A program made the position numbers and the translations under genes. Positions 1-7,002 of a stretch of DNA of 17,306 nt are shown piece after piece; within the stretch, counting starts at the first letter, position 1, and the number at the start of each line of letters is the position of its first letter. Below the pieces are notes generated by a model. The model saw only the letters and a program-made list of their open reading frames with translations, did not search any database and was not told the origin of the DNA. Source of the stretch: Parvularia atlantis (lineage: Eukaryota; Opisthokonta; Rotosphaerida); the NCBI GenBank assembly GCA_943704415.1, contig CALSCO010002177.1, positions 1 through 17,306 of the forward strand, written 5' to 3'.

Positions 1-107
1 AACCAATGGATCAAGGCAAACCAAATAAAATCATTCGCACAAAGTTAAAATACAATCTTAAATCACCTTCTAAATAAATCATTTCCCCCTAAGAAATCAT
101 CCCCCCA

Positions 108-251
108 TAGAAAGTCATTTCCCTAGAAAGTCATTTCCCTAGAAAGTCATTTCCCTAGAAAGTCATTTCCCTAGAAAGTCATTTCCCTAGAAAGTCATTT
201 CCCTAGAAAGTCATTTCCCTAGAAAGTCATTTCCCTAGAAAGTCATTTCCC
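108..251. repeat. Tandem repeat, 9 x 16 bp
   Basis: Nine consecutive identical copies of the 16-bp unit TAGAAAGTCATTTCCC lie head to tail. Degenerate copies flank them on the left (about 72-107, with AAATCATTTCCCCC-type variants) and on the right (252-275). Identity across all nine copies suggests recent expansion or homogenisation. There are no spacers, so it is not CRISPR-like. Confidence 0.97.
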
Positions 252-276
252 TAGAAGATTCTAGATGTCATTTTAA

Positions 277-320
277 GGAGATTTTTGGCAGATCTCGGAG
301 ATTTCTTTTCGGAGATTTTT
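277..320. repeat. Short interspersed GGAGATTT repeats
   Basis: Three copies of a GGAGATTT(T/C)T decamer occur at 277-286, 297-306 and 311-320, two of them preceded by TC. They sit beside the 16-bp tandem array in the AT-rich block. No function is apparent. Confidence 0.6.
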
Positions 321-423
321 TCAGTTCCATTAGAATTTCGAACTAAAGAAAAAGTAATGTCATTTTTTTAAGGGAAAAGTGACAAAAAGCAGCTGTTTTA
401 CAATTTAGGGCACTTTGCTAGAA

Positions 424-627
424 TCAAAATAACAAAAAAAGAAGACATGTTGCCAAAATTACAAAAGTAATGTGAATGTGTGCCAGGATCCGCTTACTAC
501 CACTACTGACGGACATCGTGACGGTCGAGTGCTTCGCCTCTGTCTCCTGCCAGTGGCCCTCCAAGGCATCTGGCCCTCCTCCACAGCCGTCGCCGTCGTC
601 CGGATCCTTCTTGCGCTTGGGCGGCAT
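424..627 (-). CDS. Doubtful small ORF, basic N-terminus and hydrophobic C-terminus
   Basis: From the ATG at 627 the minus strand reads 67 codons to a stop at 424. The product starts MPPKRKKDPDD, a nuclear-localisation-like basic stretch. It ends in about 20 hydrophobic residues (FVILATCLLFLLF at the extreme C-terminus), the layout of a tail-anchored membrane protein. However, the hydrophobic part is encoded by the A-rich plus strand of the AT-rich block, where chance T-rich codons give Phe and Leu. No family is recognised. The ORF may be spurious, or a first exon of a gene that is otherwise not visible here. I list it only as a possibility. Confidence 0.2.
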   Translation of the reverse strand: MPPKRKKDPDDGDGCGGGPDALEGHWQETEAKHSTVTMSVSSGSKRILAHIHITFVILATCLLFLLF

Positions 628-1063
628 TGGGCGCCGCGCTCGCGTTATGGCAGCTGACTCGGATGAAAATGGTTTGTTGAAGTGATCCTTCGGGAGAGCG
701 ACCGTGACGACGGCGTTTCGCCTGACACCTGGTCCGGCGAGCGGGTCTGGCCCACCCACCCACCCTCTTCTGTTCGTTTTTCAGTTGGTTGTTTTCTCGT
801 AACTCATCTCTCTGTGTGTGTGTGGTCGAACCCGGATGGCTGAGAGCCATGCCGGATGAATAAAGGACAACTCTCTCTCTCTCTAGCGTCTGGCCAGACC
901 GCCGGAAGGCGAAACGGCGTGTCATGTGCCGCTACGTATTAACGTGCACACACGCCGCCTTTGAACAGGTTGTTGGAATGTTGTTGAATGATCGTGAATG
1001 TTGAAGTTGTTTCTCATCGACTGTGCTCTCCGCTTATGAGACACACACAGTCGCCCCGGGTCA
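628..1063. other. Intergenic stretch without a recognised gene
   Basis: No supported coding exon is seen here. The stretch holds a (TG)n run at 813-824, an AATAAA hexamer on the plus strand at 859-864 and a (CT)n run at 871-884. The hexamer could be a poly(A) signal for a plus-strand transcript, but no matching gene is visible upstream. The right part should include the 3' untranslated region of the minus-strand MED10 gene, whose stop codon is at 1064-1066. Confidence 0.5.
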
Positions 1064-1602
1064 TCAGCTGCCGGAGGGTTGCCCGCTGGCCGCCTGTGCC
1101 AGCCGCGCGCGCTCCTCGGGCATCAGCTGCGCGGTCTGCTCGAACAGGTTCTGCCGCAGCGCCTTGATGGCCTCGATGCGCCCGTTCGTGGCCTGGTTGT
1201 GCTGCACGGTGCCGTCGAGCAGCTTGCGCAGGTACGCGTCCGGGTTGATGCCCTGGTCGATGAAGCTGCCCGGACCACGCCCGCCGCTCAGTCGCACTTG
1301 GCCCCCTCCCACACCCACACGCGCGCGCGCGCGCACGCACGTCAGCAGCTCCTGCGGCACAAAGACGGGCTCATCCTGCGGCAGCGCGTCCAGCTCCTGC
1401 AGCGACCGCACGAGCCCGTCGTTGCTGCCGCATCCGGTCAGCGCCGCACGCTCCCCCGCAAGCGCACGCGCAGCCGCACGCACATCTTGCGCGCGAGCGT
1501 CGTCCCGCTCTCGCGCTGGTAGTCATACACGACGATGCTCAGCTGGCGCAGCGCCTCGAGCACGGCCTCGATGCGCGCGACGGCATCATGGCCGTCTGCC
1601 AT
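1064..1602 (-). CDS. MED10: Mediator complex subunit 10 (Med10/Nut2)
   Basis: This is a middle-module subunit of Mediator, which bridges activators and RNA polymerase II in the nucleus. Three exons (1602-1484, 1424-1341, 1265-1064) give 134 residues, the usual Med10 size. The N-terminal helix contains LEALRQLSIVVYDYQRES. The family hallmark follows the second intron: FIDQGINPDAYLRKLLDG, then an NGRIEAIKALRQNLFEQ helix. Introns are 1425-1483 (59 bp, CTGAC near the acceptor) and 1266-1340 (75 bp). Both begin GTGCGTG and keep the Med10 reading frame. The start at 1602 fits the family N-terminus. The gene is divergent from the SANT/U-box-like gene, with 78 bp between the start codons. Exon joins are inferred but agree with the family alignment. 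Confidence 0.88.
1318..1341. repeat. Alternating purine-pyrimidine tract in a MED10 intron
   Basis: About 24 bp of strictly alternating CA/CG/GC dinucleotides start the second MED10 intron, just after its GTGCGTG donor on the minus strand. Such tracts can adopt Z-DNA under negative supercoiling. Here it may simply be a slippage-prone simple repeat. Confidence 0.7.
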
Positions 1603-1680
1603 CGAGTTTCGAGGAGTGTGACAGCCCGTTGCGCTTGGCCGCTCTCGCGTCGCGCCGACCGACCGCCACGAGCCGTCGCT
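1603..1680. promoter_or_regulatory. Divergent intergenic region, MED10 / SANT gene
   Basis: Only 78 bp separate the start codons of two divergent genes, so both promoters and both 5' leaders must fit here or overlap the coding regions. The sequence is GC-rich, with no TATA box. I recognise no specific factor site. Confidence 0.45.
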
Positions 1681-3837
1681 ATGGCGCAGCAGAAGATCAC
1701 GGCAAGCTTCGCACAGGCCAAGCCGGCGTCGCCGGTCAAGCGCGCCGCCAAGGCCAAGGCCGCGGCCGCCAACGGCCACCACAACGACGACGGCGCGGCG
1801 CCGTGGGTGCCGCTCGTGCCGTCGGCCGCAGAGGAGCTGGCGCTGCGCGACATGCTCATGCAGCAGCTGGCGGAGCAGCGGCGCGCCAAGGACGAGGCGA
1901 TCGCGCTGTTGGACTCGGAGAACATGACGGCGATCTTCGAGTGCGTCTCCTCCGGCGTGGCGGCCGTTGCGTGACCGTTGCGCGCCGCGTGTGTCCCCGC
2001 TCAGCGACAACATCGAGGTCGTGCGCAAGGCCAACGTCTTCAGGGAGCAGATCTCTGAGGCCGAGCAGGCGATCATCCAGCAGCGCGTGCAGCTCAAGCA
2101 GCAGCAGGTGCCGTCGCCGGCGCTTGCAGCGTTCAGTCTCAACAACGCGGCCGCGCAGTTTGCCGAGTTCCAGCGCCGCAGCCAGGAGCGCAAGCTGCTG
2201 CGCATCTTGTCGCTAAACGAGTACCTCTCGCGCGAGGAGGCGCTGCGCACGCTCGAGGAGTGCAACGACGACGAGGTCCGCCGCGCTGCGCCGCCGTCGC
2301 ACCGCATCGGCTGACCAGCGCACACGCAGGACATGGCCATCCTCAAGTTCACCGAGCCGGACTTCCTGCCGACGCTGCGCCGCCTCATCGCCGAGTCGTA
2401 CAAGACCGTGCGCGAGCCCTGTGCGCGCCCCTCGGCGCCCACCGACCGCTGGAACCGGTTTGACCGCGCCACGCACAGCGCTCCTGGACGAGTCGGCGCG
2501 CGAGGAGTACGAAAAGCTGCTGCAGAAGCGCCGGCGTATCAGCAAGAAGACGGCCTCGTCCAGCGACAAGCAGAAGATGTACAGCGGCGGCCGCCTGCGC
2601 CTGGATGACGCCCTGCGCCAGCTCCAGAGCGGCGCCGACCTGGAGAAGGCGATGGAGGGCTGGTCACACGCGCGTATCCGCGCCTACAAGCTGATCAACG
2701 AGAACCCAAACGCGTACTATTACCGCTTCAACGCGCCGGGCGAGGCGCAGCGCGGCGGCAAGTGGACCAAGGTGCGCCTCCGCATGCATCGTGCGACCCG
2801 CGCCGGCGCTCACGCCCGCGCAAAGGCCGAGCACGACATGTTCATGGCCCGCCTGGCCGACCTTGGCGCGGACGGCCAGTGGGGCATCTTCTCGATGACG
2901 ATCCCCGGGCGCGTCGGCTACCAGGTGCGTGTGCTTCTTCTGCGTGAGCGTGGCGCGGTCTGAGCGTGCGGTGCCAGTGCTCCAACTACTACCGCACGCT
3001 GCTCGTCAAGGGTGTGGTGAAGGACCCAAACTACCACATCTCCAAGGGCAAGGCCGTCTACCTGTTCTCCACCAAGAAGGACAAGGACGGCAACGTGATT
3101 GTGAAGAAGGTGCAACCCGCACACGTCGTGCCGCACGCCGCGCCCGCTCATCAGCCGCCCCCGCGCGAGCAGAAGAGCAACGCGGACGAGAGCGACGACG
3201 AGAGCGGCGGCAGCGGCAAGCGCAAGCGCTCGTCGTCGGTGAGCGGCGGGTCCGCGTCCGCGTCCAAGCGTCGCTCGCGCGGGTCGCGCCACAACAACGA
3301 CGACGACGAGGACGACGACGAGGACGAGGAGTTTGACTTTGACGTGCGCAGGAGGAACTCGTGCACGTGTGGTGCCGTCACCATGCTCATCGCGCGCGCT
3401 CGGTGGCAGGACGAGGAGCAGGTCGCGGCTCACACAGCGCGGTACAAGTCCAACGCATGGAAGACAACGTCACGCACGCGCACGCTGCTCGGCCTCGAGT
3501 CGGACGGCACAGAGGTGCGCCCGGCGCGGTGGCGGTGGCCCCGTGTCCTGACGCGCCGGCGCAGAACCCGCTGCCGGGCCACGTCGACCCGATCACGCTG
3601 GAGGAGGTGGTGCAGCCAGCCATCTCGCCGTACGGCCACGTGATGAGGTGCGCTGCGTGCGGTGCGGTGTGCGCGGCGCTTGCTGACGCGGGCCGTGTCA
3701 GCTTCGCGAGCTGGGTGCAGTGCCTGCAGGAGAACGAACGCTGCCCGCTGACGAAAAAGCCGCTCAAGCGCTCGGACCTGGTCGTGCTGACGACGCAAAA
3801 CATCGAGCGCTACCGCGACAAGATTGTGGCGGTCTGA
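1681..3837 (+). CDS. SANT/Myb-like protein with C-terminal U-box-like domain
   Basis: Nine exons (1681-1940, 2005-2275, 2330-2420, 2479-2771, 2826-2924, 2978-3343, 3410-3514, 3565-3647, 3702-3837) give 567 residues. The N-terminus has a PIP-like QQKITASF and predicted helices rich in Glu and Gln. Around residues 280-350 lies NPNAYYYRFN, then a SANT/Myb-like unit: GKWTKAEHDMF, GADGQWGIFSMTIPGRVGYQ, CSNYYR. A basic, serine-rich linker follows, with an Asp/Glu run near 440-460. Residues 496-567 look like a U-box (DPITLEEVVQPAISPYGH, then CPLTKKPLKRSDL) and lack a full set of RING cysteines. The protein is probably nuclear, chromatin- or DNA-binding, with possible E3 ubiquitin-ligase activity (inference). 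Exon joins across both domains are well supported. The 3344-3409 intron lies in the variable linker and is less certain. Confidence 0.78.
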
Positions 3838-3846
3838 TGGGGAGCG
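3838..3846. other. 9-bp gap between convergent stop codons
   Basis: The plus-strand stop TGA ends at 3837 and the minus-strand stop TAA of EEF1AKMT1 begins at 3847. Any 3' untranslated region of either gene must run antisense into the coding exons of its neighbour. No poly(A) hexamer is present. Confidence 0.85.
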
Positions 3847-4676
3847 TTACAGGGTTTGCAGTGTCTCGTCGGCAAAGTTGGCGTAGCACGCAAACTCGTT
3901 CGACAGGTTGTGCGCGTGGCCCGGGCGGTACGGGCACAGGCGCAGACCGAGGAGCCGCTCGGCGTGCTCGCGCATGACGGCGCCTGCATCGGCGTCGGCG
4001 TCAGCGGCTCGTGCGCATCGGCGGGGCGCGCGCACCGGTGCACGCGAGGATCTTGGCGTCGTGGCGCGCGAGGTGCCGCACCGTGCGCGCCGTCTTCTCG
4101 AGGCACTCCTCGCTCAGGAACGGCGGGTCGAGCAGCACAAACTGCCGCGCGTCCCCGTCTCAGCCCGCTGCCCATCCAGGCGTGAGCGACGACGCACGTC
4201 GAAAGACCCCGGCGCGACGCGCTCCGGCAGCTCCAGCGGCGCGCGATAGTCGTAAAACACAAACTGCTCGCCGTACGTCGCGAAGCGCCGGTCGTACTCG
4301 AGCAGGACGGCCTGCAGCGCGCCCGCGTTGCCGGCGACCGAGGCCTGCACGCGGTTAAGATGAGCATGCACGTGTCGGCAGGCAGCGCACCGCGCACCAT
4401 GTACTGCACGAAGGCCGTCGGCGTGCTCACAAAGGCGACCCGCGCGACGGCGTGGCGGCACACGACCGCGGCAAGGTCGCGCGCGGTCTCGTCGCTGTAC
4501 CAGAACTGGCTCAGCTGCCAGTCCTCCGGGAACGGCTTCATGCCAAGGCGCCAGCGCTCGTGCGCGGCCTCGTGCAGCCGCGCAAACTGCGCCTCGGTCT
4601 CGGCGCGCTCGCGCTCAAACTCGGCCAGGGCCGCGAGCGCCGCCGCAGACAGCCGCGGTGTGTCATCCTCCTCCAT
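3847..4676 (-). CDS. EEF1AKMT1: eEF1A lysine N-methyltransferase (N6AMT2/Efm5 family)
   Basis: This is an S-adenosylmethionine-dependent seven-beta-strand methyltransferase that modifies an N-terminal lysine of translation factor eEF1A in the cytosol (family knowledge). Four exons (4676-4398, 4344-4198, 4141-4036, 3983-3847) give 222 residues, close to the human length of about 214. Visible hallmarks are [13 protein letters not shown] at the N-terminus, [12 protein letters not shown] at residues 53-64, [17 protein letters not shown], the catalytic DPPF (about 147-150) with LSEEC after it, an ACTG strand, and NLSNEFACY near the end. Introns 4345-4397, 4142-4197 and 3984-4035 all start GTGCG, and every join restores the family alignment. 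The gene is convergent with the SANT gene (9 bp) and divergent from TVP23 (38 bp). Confidence 0.94.
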
Positions 4677-4714
4677 CTTTTACGCGCGGTTTTGCGAGCG
4701 CGGCCGCCTCCAGC
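4677..4714. promoter_or_regulatory. 38-bp divergent promoter region, EEF1AKMT1 / TVP23
   Basis: Only 38 bp lie between the two start codons. The leaders must be tiny, or transcription must begin inside the neighbouring gene. The sequence contains TTTTGCGAGCG and is otherwise GC-rich, with no TATA box. Confidence 0.45.
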
Positions 4715-5682
4715 ATGGTGCGGGGCGTGGCCCGCCTTCGCGCCTTTGGCTGACTCGCCGCCCTCGCGCGCAGTCGTCGCAGCTGCCGCCGGCGTCGTTC
4801 GACGAGCCGCTGAGCGCGGCCGAGCAGCAGCGCGCGCAGCAGCAGGCGCAGACGCAGCAGCAGCAAGAGGTGCGGCCGCCGCGGGGCCGCTGTTGCCAGC
4901 CGCTGCTGACGTGCGCGCGCGCGTGACAGCCGTCGTTCCTGCAGCGGTCGAGCCACCCGACCGTGGTCGTGTTCCACCTCATGTTCAAGGCGCTGGCGGT
5001 GGCGGCATACCTGCTGCTGACGTGGTTCACCGACAACTTTATCCTCATCTTCGTCATCACCGTGCTCATGCTCGCGTTCGACTTCTGGACGGTGCGAACC
5101 CACGCGCCGAGCTGCCGCGCCCTTCTGCGCCGCGCCTGACGCGCATGCGCACGTGGCGCAGGTCAAAAATGTGTCCGGGCGGCTGCTCGTGGGCCTGCGC
5201 TGGTGGAACGAGGTGCGCGAGGACGGGTCGAACGTGTGGATCTTCGAGTCGCGGCCGGTGCGCAAAACGGGCGGGCACGCCCGTGCGGTCGCGACCCACA
5301 GGGCGCGGTGGCTGGTGCGCAGGAGAAGCCGGTCAACCTGACCGACTCGAGGATATTTTGGTACTCGCTCTACATCACGCCGGCCGTGTGGATCGTCTTT
5401 GGGATCTTGTGCCTGCTCAACCTGAGCGTGCGTCGCAGCCCGGACCGCTGTGGCGCAGTGCGGGCGCGGCTCACGACCCTGCCCGCCGCGCAGATCTCGT
5501 GGCTCGCGGTCGTCGCCGTCGCGATCGCGCTCAACGTCGCCAACCTCGTGGGCTACACGCGGTGCGAGCGCGACGCACGCAAGCGTGCTAGCGAGAACAA
5601 CCAGGGCGCGGCGGGCATCAACAACGCGCTCACGTCGATGCTGGCCACGTCTCTGATGGACCGGGCGCGCGCAATGCTGTAG
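4715..5682 (+). CDS. TVP23: Golgi membrane protein TVP23 (FAM18 family)
   Basis: This is a small polytopic Golgi/TGN membrane protein involved in vesicle trafficking. Six exons (4715-4717, 4774-4869, 4945-5091, 5162-5257, 5323-5427, 5494-5682) give 211 residues. A Gln-rich cytosolic N-terminus is followed by HPTVVVFH and four hydrophobic segments at about 38-58, 61-80, 124-147 and 151-171. The family signature lies between TM2 and TM3: [12 protein letters not shown] then VGLRWWNE and VWIFESRP. All five introns (53-75 bp) start GTGCG, and the joins through the conserved core are unambiguous. Oddly, the start codon alone forms the first coding exon: exon 2 has no ATG, and the next in-frame ATG lies inside TM1. 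A TGTACATG directly follows the stop. Confidence 0.93.
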
Positions 5683-5690
5683 TGTACATG
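5683..5690. terminator. TGTACATG element after TVP23 stop
   Basis: The octamer TGTACATG begins at the first base after the TAG stop of TVP23. Its TGTACA core is palindromic, so TGTA is presented to transcripts of both strands. The facing minus-strand gene ends 39 bp further on. UGUA is the known binding core of cleavage factor Im in eukaryotic 3'-end processing, which makes a 3'-processing role plausible. An identical octamer follows the stop at 14525. Confidence 0.4.
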
Positions 5691-5726
5691 AATTGAATTG
5701 GCACGGTGCAGATGCTACCCTCAAGA

Positions 5727-6874
5727 TCAGTAGCGGAAGCGCACGCTGCCGGAGAGCGAGCGGGCGTCCGGCTGGCCCGGCGCAAACTCGACCAGCACCG
5801 CGCGCGGGTCGAGCGTCGCGGTTGTCGCTGGCGGCACTGCTTCGGCGCGCAGCGCTGCGAGGCACGGGCTGTCGGTCACGCCGTCGACCAGCTGGCGCCG
5901 GTAGAGCAGGCGCGGCGGATCCGTCGCGTCCACCTGCCGCAGCAGCTGCTCGCCTCGCTCGGCGGGCTGCATCGTGGCCACCGCACGGCACGACACAAGC
6001 ACGGCCCGGCCGGGCGCGCTGCCCGGCAGCACGACCTCGACGACCGGCGCGCGCGGGTGCGTGCGTGCGTCGATTGCTGCCTCGAGCGCCTCGACCGCGC
6101 TCATGACGTGCAGCGCCCACGTCGAGCACCGGCGCACGCTGCCGTCGGCCACCTGAGCACGCATGAGCCACGAGGGCGCGCGACGCCGATTGCACGCGCA
6201 CCAGCACGGCGGTCAGGGCGTCGCGCTTGCAGACCGCCGCCAGGTCGACGTCTCCATCCAACGGCGCGGCCACGCAGAGCTCGGCCACGTGCTCGTCGAG
6301 ACACGCCTCGTCCACTGCGTCCAGCAGCACAAAGGCCTGTTCGTTGCGCCGCAGCAGGCCGCACTCGTGCGCGCTCAGCCGCCGCGCCTCGCTGCACGGC
6401 CGCCCGTCCAGTACGCCCAAGACACCGACGCGCAACCGCGCGCGGCTCGGCGATCGCTGTGCGTACGAGTGAGAGGCCGCGTCGCCGTGCGCAGCGCCGC
6501 ACACCTTGGCCACTGCGCGCAGCTTGCGGTTCTCGATGGCCACGGCCTCGGCGTCCTGCGCAGCGTCAGCACCGGGGTGGCGGCAGCACCAGCGCCGTGC
6601 GTGCACGCACCGCCGCCGTCGCCGTCAGGTTCCGCTGGCACGCGAGCAGGTCGCGCTCGAGGCCCTCGTGGCGCGCGCGCCACGCCTGCTCGCGCGCGTC
6701 CATCCACAGCGCGACGTCCTCGTGCAGCGCGAGCGCGTCCGAGGCCGCTACGCTGCCGTCCGGCCACAGCGCGGCGCGCGCAGCCGCGACAGTGGCGCGC
6801 AGGCGCACGTCAAAGACGACGAGCGCGAGCACCGGCGCGACGACGGCGAGCACTGTCATCCAACCCGCCGCCAT
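5727..6874 (-). CDS. Unknown protein with N-terminal membrane anchor
   Basis: Four exons (6874-6611, 6555-6505, 6456-6202, 6152-5727) give 331 residues, all joined in phase 0. Introns are 6556-6610 (GTGCG, CTGAC before the acceptor), 6457-6504 (GTGTG) and 6153-6201 (GTGCG). The start chosen is the ATG at 6874; the frame stays open a little further upstream without another ATG. Residues about 5-22 are hydrophobic (TVLAVVAPVLALVVF), fitting a signal anchor. A short coiled-coil-like stretch follows, with IENRKLRAVAK. The rest is a soluble alpha/beta-looking region (VGVLGVLDGR, AFVLLDAVDEACLDEHV, VVEVVLPGSAPGRAVLVS). I recognise no family. It is divergent from the ASXH gene (128 bp) and convergent with TVP23 (44 bp). 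The function is unknown. Confidence 0.62.
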
Positions 6875-7002
6875 CGCAAGTGCGTCCGCGACTGACACGA
6901 CGCGCGGCGCTGCGCGCAGTGGACGGCGACCCGGTGCCGGTGGCTGCGGCGCCGCCTGTGCCCGTGCCCGTGCCCGCGCGTGCCGCTAGCCCGCCGCCCG
7001 TG
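6875..7002. promoter_or_regulatory. 128-bp divergent intergenic region
   Basis: This region lies between the start codons of the unknown membrane-anchored gene (minus) and the ASXH-like gene (plus). It is GC-rich with a (CCCGTG)n-like run around 6958-6975 and no TATA box. Part may be coding if either start lies further upstream, since both frames stay open for some distance. Confidence 0.4.

Larger units (their letters stand above)
1..470. other. AT-rich non-coding segment
   Basis: This stretch is strongly AT-rich, while everything from about 480 onward is very GC-rich. It holds no credible gene. Its content is low-complexity A/T runs, the 16-bp tandem array at 108-251, and a short direct repeat (GGAGATTT core) at 277-286, 297-306 and 311-320. 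The 11-mer AAAAGTAATGT occurs at 350-360 and again at 463-473. The sharp composition change suggests a repeat-rich intergenic or subtelomere-like block, or inserted DNA, next to the gene-dense region. That interpretation is inference. Confidence 0.7.

Noticed and set aside
108-251. CRISPR-like array
   Set aside because: The 16-bp units abut directly with no unique spacers, and the window is eukaryotic.
859-864. AATAAA as a functional poly(A) signal
   Set aside because: No gene on the plus strand is visible upstream, and the GC-rich genes of the window do not use this hexamer near their ends.
3290-3340. GAC/GAG simple repeat as a mobile or structural repeat
   Set aside because: It is in frame and encodes the Asp/Glu stretch of the SANT/U-box-like protein, a common nuclear-protein feature.
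4663-6606. A minus-strand open frame of about 650 codons
   Set aside because: It runs antisense through TVP23, whose spliced exons match the family clearly. The antisense product is Arg/Ala-rich low complexity, expected from GC-rich DNA with few stops. Only parts near its 5' end coincide with real exons of the membrane-anchored gene.
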